DNA of 64,000 bases from Sandarakinorhabdus sp. AAP62 (GCF_000331225.1 NZ_ANFY01000003.1:419001-483000); one strand, 5' to 3'; counted from the stretch's first letter, positions 50,977 through 61,045 are shown. A program made the numbers and translations. The notes: a model not told the origin generated them from the letters alone.

Positions 50977-51525
50977 ATGAACAGCCCCAAGCCCCCCAAA
51001 CCGCCTGCCCTCCGTCCGCAGCACAACGGCTGGACGCCTGAGCGACAGCAGCACTTTCTTGATCACCTTGCCGATGTCGGCAGTGTGGCGGCGGCGGCGC
51101 GCGCCGTGGGGATGACGCGGCAATCGGCGTATTGGTTGCGCCGGCAGGATCACGCCGTCGAATTCAGGCGACGCTGGGATGCCGCGTTGGCCGATTCTGG
51201 TGCGTTCATCGAGGCGCTGGCGATGGACCGGCTGGTGGATGGGGAGGAGGAGGTGATCGAGCGGGATGGCGAGACCGTTGCGGTGCGGCGGCGGCCGTGT
51301 GATGCGCGGCTGTTGTTGTTTTTTCTGAAGCGGTTGGAGGATCGCCGCAGCAGCCACGCGGCGTTGGAGCGGGCGGTGGTGTTGCGCGGACTGGATCGCC
51401 GGACAGCGGCCGCTCAGAACGCTTACAACCCGCCAGATGCGGAAAAACTGTCAAATGGCCGGGATGCGCTGCGCAAGGAGCTGATGGCGCTGCACAAGCA
51501 GTATGGCGTGGGCAATGAAGGTTGA
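50977..51525 (+). CDS. Helix-turn-helix domain protein
   Basis: 182 residues from ATG 50977. After a Pro-rich start (MNSPKPPKPPALRPQHNGW) residues 20-65 (TPERQQHFLDHLADVGSVAAAARAVGMTRQSAYWLRRQ) form a helix-turn-helix of the kind found in phage terminase small subunits and some transposase-linked regulators. The rest is helical and charged (EEEVIERDGETVAVRRRPCD; FFLKRLEDRRSSHAALE). Probably DNA-binding; target unknown. Not accompanied by phage genes. Confidence 0.75.
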   Translation: MNSPKPPKPPALRPQHNGWTPERQQHFLDHLADVGSVAAAARAVGMTRQSAYWLRRQDHAVEFRRRWDAALADSGAFIEALAMDRLVDGEEEVIERDGETVAVRRRPCDARLLLFFLKRLEDRRSSHAALERAVVLRGLDRRTAAAQNAYNPPDAEKLSNGRDALRKELMALHKQYGVGNEG

Positions 51526-51607
51526 AGTGGCGAGGATGCCCTTGCCCTTGGGCCGCCGATGTGGCCAAGGGAAGGCAGCATCCGCAAGGCACTGACTGAA
51601 CCAACCC

Positions 51608-52348
51608 ATGCCCTGGCTGTTCACCATCTTCCTGGCCATTCACGTCGGCGCCGGCGTGGTGGCGCTCACCAGTTTCTGGGGGGCGGTGCTCACCCGCAAG
51701 GGCGGGCCGGCGCATCGGCGCTGGGGGTTCGTGTTTTCGGCCGCCATTTATACGGCGGCGGCGCAGGCGCTGGGGATGGGGGCGCTGTCGCTGGTGTGGC
51801 CGCTGGCGATGCATCCGCAGTTGACCGACGCCGTGCTCTATCGCGGCATGTTCGGCACGATGATGGTCTATCTCGGGCTGCTGGCGATTTCGATGACGCG
51901 TTATGGGCTGGTGATGGTCAGCAACCGTCGGGACCATGCGCACAATCGCCATTGGTCGATGCTGGCGGTGCAGGGCGGCACCATGCTGGCGGCGGGGATC
52001 TGCCTGGTGCACGGGGCTTATCTGCTGAACCGCAACGGCCCGGTGATGGAACCGATATTGATGGTGATGGTGGCGCTGCTCGGCTTTGGCACCAGCACCA
52101 CCTATTTCCGCTACATCTTCAGCACGCCGGCGTCCCCGCGCGCCTATATTCCCGAACATTTCAAGGCGATGGTGGCGACCGGGATTGCGGCCTACACGGC
52201 GTTCCTGTCGGTCGGGTTGATCGAGATGTTTCCCACCCATGCCTTCAACCCGGCGATCTGGGCGATTCCGACGATGTTCGGCATGGCGATCATCATTCAT
52301 TATCTGCGACAGTACCGGCCGGCCACGAAAACCCAGCCGGCGGAGTGA
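51608..52348 (+). CDS. DUF2306-type multi-helix membrane protein
   Basis: 246 residues with about seven membrane helices and conserved His in AIHVGAGVVAL, GPAHRRWGFVFS, HNRHWSMLAVQGG and LVHGAYL; that distribution suggests haem or metal ligation as in cytochrome-b561-like folds, but this is inference. A hairpin (51545-51571) between it and the upstream regulator gene may terminate the latter. Confidence 0.7.
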   Translation: MPWLFTIFLAIHVGAGVVALTSFWGAVLTRKGGPAHRRWGFVFSAAIYTAAAQALGMGALSLVWPLAMHPQLTDAVLYRGMFGTMMVYLGLLAISMTRYGLVMVSNRRDHAHNRHWSMLAVQGGTMLAAGICLVHGAYLLNRNGPVMEPILMVMVALLGFGTSTTYFRYIFSTPASPRAYIPEHFKAMVATGIAAYTAFLSVGLIEMFPTHAFNPAIWAIPTMFGMAIIIHYLRQYRPATKTQPAE

Positions 52349-54613
52349 CTATTCGGCCAGCGCGGCGTCGAGCGCGGCGATCGTGTCTGGAATGTCGACA
52401 AGATATGCCCGCTCTGCCGTCACGATGGCGCGGAAAGCGGCGCGGCGGATTTCGCCGAGGGTGGCCGCATCGGGCCGGGCCTTGGCGGGAAGGGAGGAGA
52501 CGACCAGATCGATGAGCCGCTCGGCCCCGTGCAGGCGGCCCCACAGATAATCATGCTCGCGATAGGCGCGGCTGAAGAAGGCACCGAAGGCGTTGAACAG
52601 CGCGCCTTTCAACCGATGGCCGCCCACCGCGGTGAGGGCTGAGCAGTCTTCCGGGCTGATGCGATCGACCTTGATCTCGTCCAGCTCGTCGATGTTGCCA
52701 TCGGCGATCAGCGGCAGGATGGCGATGTCGAAGAAGGGGAAGCCCAGATAGGCCGCCACCAGATCCCGCCGCAGCCGGCGCGGCAGCCCGCTGGCCAGCA
52801 GTGCCACCAGTTCGGCATCGCTGCGGCCATCAAGGCCCTTCAGGTCGAGGGCGGTGGCCATGGCGGCGAGGGCGCTGGCGGGATCGGCGATGGCATTGCC
52901 GGCGGCTGGCAGGTGGCCGGGCCAGCACATCAGGTGCGGCGCAAGAATGGCGTAGAGCCCGGCCTTGATCTTGCCGAGGATCGCTGCGGTCGCTTCGTCG
53001 GCTCCGGCCAGTTCCATGTTCACCCGGCGGATCAGGAAGCGCAGGCGGCGGATGCGGAAATCGACATCGAAATTGCGCAGGAACAAGACATAGGGTGACC
53101 CCGCCCCCGCCTTGCCCAGTGCGCCTTCCGGCTTGTTGGTGCCTGCCGCATTCAGATGCCGCCACAGGCTGGCGCGCACTGCGCCGACCTCCTGCCCGCC
53201 CAGCGCGGCCAAGCGCTCGGCCAGCCGTTCGGTGACCATGGCGAATTTCAGCCGGCCGTAGGCGCCATAGGCAAAGCCGGTCGCCTTGGCCGCCTCGCTG
53301 TTCATGCGGCTGCGCCAGGTGGCCAGCCGATCAAGCGAGGGCGAAAACAGCAGCAGGCGCATGCCGATGGCGGCATCGATGGCGATATCCACCTGCGGCA
53401 TCATGCCGATCACGATATGGCGCAGCCGGCGCGAGCGGGTCGAAATCGCCTCGATTTGCCCCAAGCTGTCGCGGATCGGCTGCTGGCGCGGAATATCGGC
53501 GAGGGAGCGCAATATGGTGCCGAAGAAGCCCGGTGGCTGGCCGGTCACCGCGCCATCGTCGTGCATCCCCGGCTTGGGATCGAGATAGACAAAGCGCCGG
53601 TCCACTTCACGATGCGCCGGCCGCTTGCCCAGGGCGGCCAGCGCCGGGCCGAAGGGGCGGTTGTCGAGCACGGCGCCGTCGATGAGGTCAACGCTCTCCG
53701 GTTGCAGGCGGCCGGGCAGCACCCGATCGATGAAGGCCTGCCGGCCAGGCCAGTCCTCGCCGCGGCCCTTGAGCAGGTCGTCGATCTCGGAAATCCGGGC
53801 AGGCGGGAAGGCGCCGGGAAAACTCGCCGTGGCGCGCGCCGCAAACACCAGATCCGGCGTTGGTCCCATGTGCCGTTCCGCCCCGTCGCCTGGGCAGGTG
53901 AAGCCAATCACCAACCGGTGTTCGGGTTCGGTCACTTCTTCGGGCGTGTTCAACCGCAGCCGCTGGGGAGCACCGTGATAATCGGTCACCGTCACGAACA
54001 GATCGAACGGGTGCAACCGCGGCACCAGCGGTGGTGTGCGCTCGCCCTTTTCCATGGCGGCAAAGGCATCGGCCAGCAGGCCCGAGAAGGCCGCGCCGGA
54101 AAACGGCGGCTTGAACCAGCGGCTGCGCATGAAGCGGGACAGCTTGCGCTTCACCTCGCCATGGGCGGCAACTTCCGCCTTGTCCTCATCCTCCAGGCCG
54201 CGCCGGCGCACCCACCAGACCAGCGGGATCGCCCACAGTTTCGACAGCGGCCGCGACGCCGCCGCCTTGTCGAGCAGCACGTCGCTGTCTGCCCCGTCCA
54301 GCCACAAGCTGCGGATGGCATCCAGGTCATGGCCCTCCACCAGCGCCCGGGAAAGCAGCACGCCATTGATGCCGCCCGCCGAGGCTCCCGCAACGATGTC
54401 GCACATCACCCTGAGATCAAGGCCGGGCAGGCTGTCGAGAAGGGCGTGATAGACGATCTCGCTGTCCCGGGCCGGCGGCAGATCCGGTGGGCTGTGCCGC
54501 CGCATCGAGGCGCGCGACAGCTTCCACACCTCCTTGGTGAGGCCATGCATGTAGACCGCCAGGCTCACCCCGCCGTAACAGACCAATGCGAGGCGCAGCT
54601 CCTTCGTCTGCAT
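52349..54613 (-). CDS. Patatin-like phospholipase (TIGR03607-type)
   Basis: 754 residues from ATG 54613, with a strong GGAAAGGAGG site. Patatin fold: LALVCYGGVSLAVYMHG oxyanion region at 8-24, nucleophile elbow GASAGG with Ser78, and the catalytic Asp in DLIDGAVLDNRPFG near 338. The C-terminal half is a long helical region typical of the large patatin-related family. Likely an acyl hydrolase acting on phospholipids at the inner membrane; no signal peptide. Convergent with the DUF2306 gene. Confidence 0.88.
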   Translation of the reverse strand: MQTKELRLALVCYGGVSLAVYMHGLTKEVWKLSRASMRRHSPPDLPPARDSEIVYHALLDSLPGLDLRVMCDIVAGASAGGINGVLLSRALVEGHDLDAIRSLWLDGADSDVLLDKAAASRPLSKLWAIPLVWWVRRRGLEDEDKAEVAAHGEVKRKLSRFMRSRWFKPPFSGAAFSGLLADAFAAMEKGERTPPLVPRLHPFDLFVTVTDYHGAPQRLRLNTPEEVTEPEHRLVIGFTCPGDGAERHMGPTPDLVFAARATASFPGAFPPARISEIDDLLKGRGEDWPGRQAFIDRVLPGRLQPESVDLIDGAVLDNRPFGPALAALGKRPAHREVDRRFVYLDPKPGMHDDGAVTGQPPGFFGTILRSLADIPRQQPIRDSLGQIEAISTRSRRLRHIVIGMMPQVDIAIDAAIGMRLLLFSPSLDRLATWRSRMNSEAAKATGFAYGAYGRLKFAMVTERLAERLAALGGQEVGAVRASLWRHLNAAGTNKPEGALGKAGAGSPYVLFLRNFDVDFRIRRLRFLIRRVNMELAGADEATAAILGKIKAGLYAILAPHLMCWPGHLPAAGNAIADPASALAAMATALDLKGLDGRSDAELVALLASGLPRRLRRDLVAAYLGFPFFDIAILPLIADGNIDELDEIKVDRISPEDCSALTAVGGHRLKGALFNAFGAFFSRAYREHDYLWGRLHGAERLIDLVVSSLPAKARPDAATLGEIRRAAFRAIVTAERAYLVDIPDTIAALDAALAE

Positions 54614-54695
54614 GGGGCCTCCTTTCCGAGAGCAGTCTGGCCGACGCAGCAAGCCCCGGCAAGAGTGAGAGAATTCGGCTGGAGGAGAAGGCGGG

Positions 54696-54884
54696 TTACG
54701 ATGCAGGCGCAGGAAGGATGGCCGGCAGCCCCATGCTGATCGGGACGTTGCTGTAGGTGGAGGAGGGCATCGGCTGGGCGTCATGGCCGCCGGCTTTCAG
54801 GATGGGTTGGGCGGTCTGAGCGATCGCCCGAGCGGCGGTGGCAACGAGGAGAGTGGGAAGGCAGGTGAGGATCATGGTGCGCAT
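54696..54884 (-). CDS. Small secreted protein, tentative
   Basis: 62 residues from ATG 54884: MRTMILTCLPTLLVATAARAIAQ is a plausible signal peptide, then a short Pro/Ser-rich segment (PMPSSTYSNVPISMGLPAIL). No clear ribosome binding site and no family similarity seen. It overlaps nothing and could be a real exported peptide or chance. Confidence 0.4.
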   Translation of the reverse strand: MRTMILTCLPTLLVATAARAIAQTAQPILKAGGHDAQPMPSSTYSNVPISMGLPAILPAPAS

Positions 54885-54914
54885 TGCGGCAACTGGCACG
54901 TCGCGGCCCGCCGC

Positions 54915-54941
54915 TTGCAAGAGCCGCTCCGCCCGTCTAAT
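54915..54941 (+). promoter_or_regulatory. Candidate radA promoter
   Basis: TTGCA (54915-54919), 17 bp, CTAAT (54937-54941), 29 bp before the chosen ATG, with AAAGGA between. Confidence 0.5.
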
Positions 54942-54969
54942 GTTTCCCTTCTGTTCTAAAGGAATGATG

Positions 54970-56364
54970 ATGGCGAAGGGCAAGACGCGCTATGTGTGCC
55001 AGGCCTGCGGGGCGGTCGCGCCCCGCTGGGCCGGGCAGTGCGCGGACTGCAAGGAGTGGAACACGCTGGTGGAAGAAGCCGCCCCGGTGTTCACGCCCTT
55101 TGCCGCCAAGCAGTCGTTGCAGGCTGGCGGCCGACGCATCGCGATGGAGAGCCTCGCAGATGATGTGGCGCTGCCGGAGCGGCTGTCGACCGGGATCAAC
55201 GAGCTGGACCGCGCGCTTGGTGGCGGGCTGGTGCCGGGCAGTGTGACGTTGATCGGCGGTGATCCGGGGATCGGCAAGTCCACCTTGCTGTTGCAGGCAG
55301 CAGGCAAGATGGCGCGTACCGGGGCGAGTGTCGCTTATGTGTCGGGTGAGGAAGCGGCCGATCAGGTGCGCCTTCGCGCCCGCCGGCTGGGGCTGGCCAA
55401 GGCCGATGTGGCACTGGCCGCCGAGACCAATGTGCGGGATATACTGACAACGCTGACTGGGCTGAAGGCGCCGCCCGGCCTGCTGGTGATCGATTCCATC
55501 CAGACCATGCACAGCGACACGCTGGAAGGGGCGCCGGGTACGGTTTCCCAGGTGCGGGCATCGGCGCAGGAACTGATCCGCTATGCCAAATTGTCGGGCG
55601 CGGCGCTGATCCTGGTCGGCCATGTCACCAAGGACGGGCAGCTCGCCGGGCCGCGCGTGCTCGAACATATGGTCGATACCGTGCTCTATTTCGAAGGCGA
55701 GCGCAGCCACCAGTATCGCATCCTGCGCGCGGTGAAGAACCGCTTTGGCGGCACCGACGAGATTGGCGTGTTTGCCATGGGTGCCGATGGCCTGGAAGAA
55801 GTCGCCAACCCGTCGAGCCTGTTCCTGACCAGCCGCGCCGAAGGAGCGAGCGTGACCGGCGCAGTGGTGTTCCCGGCACTGGAGGGCACGCGGCCGGTGC
55901 TGTGCGAAATCCAGGCGCTGGTGGTACGGGTGCCATCGGGTGCGACGCCGCGCCGGGCGGTGGTGGGCTGGGATTCGGGCCGGCTGGCGATGCTGCTGGC
56001 CGTGCTGGAAGCGCGCTGCGGCTTGGCGTTTGGTGGTCATGAAGTCTATCTGAACGTCGCGGGCGGCCTGAGGATTGCCGATCCGGCCGCCGATCTGGCG
56101 GTGGCCTGCGCGCTGGTGTCCGCGCTTACTGATCGCCCCTTGCCGGCCGACGCGGTGGCTTTTGGCGAAGTGGCGCTGTCGGGCGAATTGCGGGCGGCGG
56201 GTCTTGCCAGCCTGCGCCTGAAAGAGGCGGCAAAGCTGGGCTTTGGCCGGGCCTTCGTGCCCGATGGCACGGGTGGAGAAAGAGGGGGCGGCGGCGGGCC
56301 GATGCTGGTCAGCGGCTTTCGCACCATGAATGGCCTGGTCGATCATCTTGGCCGGCCGGATTAG
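54970..56364 (+). CDS. radA: DNA repair protein RadA
   Basis: 464 residues. N-terminal zinc finger with Cys10, Cys13, Cys24 and Cys27; RecA-like core with Walker A GGDPGIGKSTLL near 97; the RadA motif KNRFGGTDEIGVF; C-terminal Lon-protease-like domain (GGLRIADPAADLAVACALVSAL). It promotes branch migration of recombination intermediates. Three in-frame ATGs (54964, 54967, 54970) occur; the last has the best spacing to AAAGGA. With comM and xerC it is one of three recombination genes here. Confidence 0.95.
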   Translation: MAKGKTRYVCQACGAVAPRWAGQCADCKEWNTLVEEAAPVFTPFAAKQSLQAGGRRIAMESLADDVALPERLSTGINELDRALGGGLVPGSVTLIGGDPGIGKSTLLLQAAGKMARTGASVAYVSGEEAADQVRLRARRLGLAKADVALAAETNVRDILTTLTGLKAPPGLLVIDSIQTMHSDTLEGAPGTVSQVRASAQELIRYAKLSGAALILVGHVTKDGQLAGPRVLEHMVDTVLYFEGERSHQYRILRAVKNRFGGTDEIGVFAMGADGLEEVANPSSLFLTSRAEGASVTGAVVFPALEGTRPVLCEIQALVVRVPSGATPRRAVVGWDSGRLAMLLAVLEARCGLAFGGHEVYLNVAGGLRIADPAADLAVACALVSALTDRPLPADAVAFGEVALSGELRAAGLASLRLKEAAKLGFGRAFVPDGTGGERGGGGGPMLVSGFRTMNGLVDHLGRPD

Positions 56365-56402
56365 GCTTTTTCCGCGCTCTCAAATCGGTTAGGCGCTGCT
56401 GT

Positions 56403-57071
56403 ATGGATTATCTAACGCAGCTTGCCGGCTTTGACTGGATGGTGGTGCTCATCGTGGGCGGCACGGCAGCCTTTGGCCTGATGCGCGGTTTCATCGCCGA
56501 GGTGGCCAGCCTTGCCGCCTGGGTGGCGGGCTTTGTCGCCGTGCGTCTGTTCTACACGCCGGCACGGGCGATTTTCGAAACCGCCAGCGGCAGCGACCTG
56601 ATCGCGACCGTGGCGGCCGTGCTTGGCCCGTTTCTGCTGGCGGTGCTGCTGGTCAAGCTGGTCGGCAGCTTCCTTTCGTCGAGCGCCAAGGGCAGCGTCA
56701 TCGGCCCGGTCGATCGCCTGCTCGGGCTGGGTTTTGGCCTGGTGAAGGGCTTTCTTGCTGCCAGCCTGATTTTCCTGCTCATCACGCTTGGCCTGAAGAT
56801 CGTGCCGGGCGATGACAAGCGCCCCGACTGGCTGGCAAAGGCCAGGACGACGCCAACGCTGGCCCTGGTGGCCAGTGCCATGGTGTCTTATGTCGGCGAT
56901 GCCTGGAACCAGCAGCAGAAGCTGATCAACCCTGAGCGCGACCCTCATGCCGGCCTGCCGGGCTTTGGCAGCGACGACGAGAAGGAGGGTGGCTACGGCA
57001 AGCAGGACCGCGGCTCCCTCGATCAGCTGCTCGACGAACAGGAAAAGACCAGCCCCGGAACGACCATCTAA
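56403..57071 (+). CDS. cvpA: CvpA family membrane protein
   Basis: 222 residues. Four N-terminal membrane helices (GFDWMVVLIVGGTAAFGLMRGFIAEVASLAAWVAG is the CvpA start) and a charged cytosolic tail (GSDDEKEGGYGKQDRGSLDQ). CvpA influences colicin V export and envelope stress tolerance in enterobacteria. The stop TAA shares its last A with the cysS ATG. Confidence 0.88.
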   Translation: MDYLTQLAGFDWMVVLIVGGTAAFGLMRGFIAEVASLAAWVAGFVAVRLFYTPARAIFETASGSDLIATVAAVLGPFLLAVLLVKLVGSFLSSSAKGSVIGPVDRLLGLGFGLVKGFLAASLIFLLITLGLKIVPGDDKRPDWLAKARTTPTLALVASAMVSYVGDAWNQQQKLINPERDPHAGLPGFGSDDEKEGGYGKQDRGSLDQLLDEQEKTSPGTTI

Positions 57072-58420
57072 TGATCCGCCTCTACAACACTGCCACCCGC
57101 GCCAAGCAGCTGCTTGCGCCGATCAACCCTGATCGGGTGACGATGTATGTCTGCGGCCCCACCGTCTACGGCCGCGCCCATATCGGCAATTTCCGCCCGG
57201 CCGTGGTGTTCGACGTGCTGCAACGCCTGCTCCGTCACCACTATGGCCCAGACAAGGTGATTTACGCCCGCAACATCACCGATATCGACGACAAGATCAT
57301 GGACAAGGCCCGTGCCGAGGGCGTGAGCATCGACGTGATCACCGAACGCTACGAGACGCTCTACCTGGAAGACGCAACCACCCTGGGTGTGGAACGGCCC
57401 GATCTGCACCCGCACGCCACCACCAGCATCCCGGCGATGGTCGACATGATCGCGCTGCTGATCGCCAAGGGCCATGCCTATGCTGCGCAAGGCCATGTAC
57501 TGTTCGATGTGTCGAGCCATGGCGATTACGGCAGCCTGTCGCGCCGGCCGCTGGACGAGATGATCGCCGGCGCCCGTGTGGAAGTGGCGCCTTACAAGAA
57601 GAACCCCGCCGATTTCGTGCTGTGGAAACCTTCGGCCAAGGACCAGGCCGGCTGGCCATCGCCCTGGGGCCGCGGCCGGCCGGGCTGGCATATCGAATGC
57701 TCGGCAATGATTGCCGAAAGCCTGGGGCAAACCATCGACATTCATGGCGGCGGCATCGATCTCACCTTCCCGCACCATGAGAATGAATGCGCTCAGAGCG
57801 CCTGCGCCCATGATGGCGCACCGCTCGCCAATATCTGGATGCATAACGGCTTCCTGAATTTCGGCGGCGGCGAGAAGATGTCCAAGTCGCTCGGCAATGT
57901 GCTGAGCGTGGGCGAACTGATCGAGGCGGGCTGGACGGGCGATGAGCTTCGCCTTGGCCTGCTTTCGGCGCACTATCGCCAACCGCTGACGTGGGACGAA
58001 GCGCTGCTCGGCCAGATGCGCGGGCGGCTGGACAAGTGGCTGCGCAAACTGGGCGATGTGCCCAAGGGCGTACGCCCGCCGCCGCCGCCCGCCGTGGTGG
58101 AGGCGCTGGCCGATGATCTGAACACGCCCGCCGCCCTGGCCGCCATCGCCGGCATAGAGCAGGATCGCGAGGTGCTGCTGGGTGCGCTGGCGTTCCTGGG
58201 CCTGCCATCGCTGGGGGCCGAACGCAGCCGCAATGCCGCCGACATGCGCGGTGGCGGCGAAGACCCGGACGCTGCCCGCATCAACGCGTTGGTGGCGGAT
58301 CGATTGGCGGCGCGCAAAGCCAAGAACTGGGCGGAATCCGACCGCCTGCGGGACGCGTTGACCGCTGAAGGCATCGTGCTGGAAGATGGGCCGGGCGGAA
58401 CCAGCTGGCGGCGCGCCTGA
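57071..58420 (+). CDS. cysS: Cysteinyl-tRNA synthetase
   Basis: 449 residues, class I. MYVCGPTVYGRAHIGNFRP holds the first zinc Cys and the HIGH-like motif; WHIECSAM and FPHHENECAQS provide the other zinc ligands; EKMSKSLGNV is the KMSKS loop. Translationally coupled to cvpA (TAATG). Confidence 0.97.
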   Translation: MIRLYNTATRAKQLLAPINPDRVTMYVCGPTVYGRAHIGNFRPAVVFDVLQRLLRHHYGPDKVIYARNITDIDDKIMDKARAEGVSIDVITERYETLYLEDATTLGVERPDLHPHATTSIPAMVDMIALLIAKGHAYAAQGHVLFDVSSHGDYGSLSRRPLDEMIAGARVEVAPYKKNPADFVLWKPSAKDQAGWPSPWGRGRPGWHIECSAMIAESLGQTIDIHGGGIDLTFPHHENECAQSACAHDGAPLANIWMHNGFLNFGGGEKMSKSLGNVLSVGELIEAGWTGDELRLGLLSAHYRQPLTWDEALLGQMRGRLDKWLRKLGDVPKGVRPPPPPAVVEALADDLNTPAALAAIAGIEQDREVLLGALAFLGLPSLGAERSRNAADMRGGGEDPDAARINALVADRLAARKAKNWAESDRLRDALTAEGIVLEDGPGGTSWRRA

Positions 58421-58482
58421 CCCGGCGCCGGCGGCATAATCCTGCCTATCCACAACCGGGCTCGGACGGGTAAGAAGCAGAC

Positions 58483-58914
58483 ATGTCCGACACGCTCTAC
58501 AACGCGGCGATCCTGCGCCTGAAGCTGGTGGGCGAAACCGCCCATCGACTGGCGGCTCCCATGGCCAGCGCGACGCGGGTGTCGCCGGTGTGCGGCAGCA
58601 AGATCATCGCCGATGTGGACCTCACCGCCGATGGCCGCATTGCCGCGCTGGGGCTGGATGCGACCAAGGCCTGCACCCTGGGCCAGGCCAGTGCCGCCGT
58701 TGTGCGGGAACGCGCAGACGGCCATCGTGCCGAAACGGTCTGTGCCATCCGCGGCCAGCTGGCCGATTTCCTTGCCGGCCACAGCGAAACCGCGCCCGAC
58801 GGTTGGGCGATGTTTGCCCCAGCTCGCGCCCACCGCGCCCGTCACCCATCCATCCTGCTGCCACTGGATGCGGTGCTGGCCGCGTTGGCCGAGGCCGGGC
58901 AGGTGGCCGCCTGA
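58483..58914 (+). CDS. NifU/IscU-like iron-sulfur cluster scaffold protein
   Basis: 143 residues. MSDTLYNAAILRLKLVGE and RVSPVCGSKIIADVDLTADGRIAALGLDATKACTLGQASAAVV match the NifU N-terminal fold, with two of the usual Cys (VCGSK, KACTL); the third ligand position of IscU is not obvious. Such alphaproteobacterial proteins are annotated as Fe-S assembly scaffolds, but the altered Cys set leaves function open. The stop overlaps the antiporter start (TGATG). Confidence 0.75.
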   Translation: MSDTLYNAAILRLKLVGETAHRLAAPMASATRVSPVCGSKIIADVDLTADGRIAALGLDATKACTLGQASAAVVRERADGHRAETVCAIRGQLADFLAGHSETAPDGWAMFAPARAHRARHPSILLPLDAVLAALAEAGQVAA

Positions 58915-60713
58915 TGGAGCATGGCTCGACCCTGCTGCGCGATGCCGTGGTCTATCTGGCGGCCGTCGTCGTGCTGGTGCCGTTGTTCGTGCGCTTCAAG
59001 CTGGGGGCCGTGCTCGGCTATCTCGCTGCCGGCATCCTGATCGGGCCATCGGTTTCGGGGCTGGTCGGCAATGCCGAACAGACGCTGCAATTCGCCGAAT
59101 TCGGCATCGTGCTGCTGCTGTTTGTCATAGGCCTCGAACTGCAACCCTCGCGGCTGTGGGCGCTGCGGCGCGATATCTTCGGGCTCGGGCTGGCCCAAGT
59201 GCTGCTGTGCGGGCTTGGCCTCACCGGGCTGCTGCTGCTGCTCACCAGTTTCACCTGGGAAGCCGCGCTGGTCGTCGGCCTGCCGCTCGGCCTGTCGTCC
59301 ACGGCGCTGGTGATGCAATTGCTCAACGAACGCCACATGGCTGCCACCGCCTTTGGCGAACGCAGCTTTTCGATGCTGCTGTTCCAGGATCTGGCCATCG
59401 TCCCGCTCTTGACCGTGGTCGGCGCCCTGTCCCGTGCCCCCGTCGCCAATCCGGAACCGGGCTGGGTGATGGTCGCCAAGACGGTCGGCGCGCTGGCATT
59501 CCTCGTCGCCGTTGGCCGATTTGTGCTGCCGCGCCTGTTCCGCATCATCGGCACGCTGGGCGCCCGGGAAGCCTTCGTTGCCGCCGCCCTGCTCTCCGTT
59601 CTGGGCAGCGCGCTGCTGATGGCGTCGCTGGGCCTTTCCATGGCGCTGGGCGCGTTCGTCGCCGGCGTCATGCTGGCCGAATCGCCCTATCGCCACGCGC
59701 TGGAGACCGACATCGAACCTTTCCGCGGCCTCATGCTCGGCCTGTTCTTCATCGCCATCGGCATGAGCCTCGATCTTTCGGTCGTCGTCGCCAACTGGGG
59801 TCTGGTGCTCGCCCTCGTTGTTGGCGTGATGGCCGTGAAAACCGCCAGCATCGCCGCCCTTGCCCGCAGCTTCGGCACCGATTGGCGCCGTGCCGTGCAG
59901 ATGGGGCTGCTGCTGGCCCAGGGTGGCGAATTCGGCTTCGTGCTGTTCGCCGAAGCCGAACGCGGCCTGCTGATCAGCCATTCGGCGGCGCAAATGTTCG
60001 GGGCGGTCGTCACCTGCTCCATGGCGCTTACCCCGCTGCTGTTCCGCCTTGCCACCCGCTGGCTGGAACCCGCCAGCGACGCCGGCCGACGCGACGGCCC
60101 CGAAAGTGCCGGCACCGCCGATCATGGCGGCCATGTCGTGCTGGTCGGCAGCGGCCGGGTCGGCCAGGTCATCGCCCAGATGCTGCGTGCCCGCGGCGTC
60201 GGCATCACCGCCATCGATATGGACGCCGAATTGATCGACATCACCGCCCGCTTTGGCAACACCGTGTTCTGGGGTGACGGCACAAGGCTGGACATATTGC
60301 GCAACGCCGGTATCGCCAGCGCCAGCGCCCTCGTCTTCGCCATCGATGGCCAGTGGGACCCGAAACCCGTGCTCGCCCCGATCATGGCCGAATGGCCCGA
60401 TCTGCCGATCATCGCCCGCGCCTATGATCGCACCCACAGCATCGCCCTGCGCCAGGCCGGGCTGGACCAGGTGACCCGCGAAACGCTGGAAAGCGCCGTC
60501 GCCATGGGCCGCAACGTGCTCGCCGCGCTTGGCACCCCCGAAACCATGATCGACGCCATCGAAGCCGAATACCGCCGCCGCGACCTCGAACGGCTCGATC
60601 TGCAAGTGATCAGCGGCGACATGATGACCGGCGCTGACATTATCATCCGCGGCGCGCTCGACCTGAGCACCGCGCCCGATCCGGCGGCGCTGGGCGAAAT
60701 CCCGCCAGCGTGA
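58914..60713 (+). CDS. Kef-type monovalent cation:proton antiporter (CPA2 family)
   Basis: 599 residues. The antiporter domain with about 12 helices covers residues 1-400 (LGYLAAGILIGPSVSGLVG, EFGIVLLLFVIGLELQPSRLW, LLFQDLAIVPLL with the ion-site Gln-Asp). Residues 420-545 form a TrkA-N Rossmann domain (HVVLVGSGRVGQVIAQMLRARG). KefB/KefC relatives release K+ under electrophile stress, under glutathione control. Coupled by TGATG to the scaffold-like gene. Confidence 0.9.
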   Translation: MEHGSTLLRDAVVYLAAVVVLVPLFVRFKLGAVLGYLAAGILIGPSVSGLVGNAEQTLQFAEFGIVLLLFVIGLELQPSRLWALRRDIFGLGLAQVLLCGLGLTGLLLLLTSFTWEAALVVGLPLGLSSTALVMQLLNERHMAATAFGERSFSMLLFQDLAIVPLLTVVGALSRAPVANPEPGWVMVAKTVGALAFLVAVGRFVLPRLFRIIGTLGAREAFVAAALLSVLGSALLMASLGLSMALGAFVAGVMLAESPYRHALETDIEPFRGLMLGLFFIAIGMSLDLSVVVANWGLVLALVVGVMAVKTASIAALARSFGTDWRRAVQMGLLLAQGGEFGFVLFAEAERGLLISHSAAQMFGAVVTCSMALTPLLFRLATRWLEPASDAGRRDGPESAGTADHGGHVVLVGSGRVGQVIAQMLRARGVGITAIDMDAELIDITARFGNTVFWGDGTRLDILRNAGIASASALVFAIDGQWDPKPVLAPIMAEWPDLPIIARAYDRTHSIALRQAGLDQVTRETLESAVAMGRNVLAALGTPETMIDAIEAEYRRRDLERLDLQVISGDMMTGADIIIRGALDLSTAPDPAALGEIPPA

Positions 60714-61045
60714 GCGGAGCGAACCAGGGTCCATCACAAGGCCGTTTTTCGAATCACGACCTCCTTCACTTTTGACAGTTTTGACGCATCTTGTAGGTTT
60801 CAGTCTTGCTGAACCGCCATTGCCGGCTCGGCAGCCAAACGCCGGGCAGCGCCATGATGACAGGCTTTGGCTGTGTAGGACAGGCCGGCGGGCATGTGGT
60901 TTCAGGGTAGAGAAGGAGGCCTTCGGCGGGCAGGGTCGCAGACCTGCGCACCCGTTCGTTTTGCGGTGCGTTTGCTGTGCATGCGTCTGCTAGCGACCCT
61001 TGGCGGACTCGCGGGCCATCCCGAGGAAAGGGTAAGGGTGGAGGA
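60714..61045. other. 332-bp gap before the HAD gene
   Basis: No gene supported. It contains a 9-bp direct repeat (TTTTGACAG, TTTTGACGC at about 60770-60787), the left copy of repeat pair 5 (60918-60953) and CTGCTAGCG just before the HAD gene, without a convincing -35 partner. Confidence 0.6.
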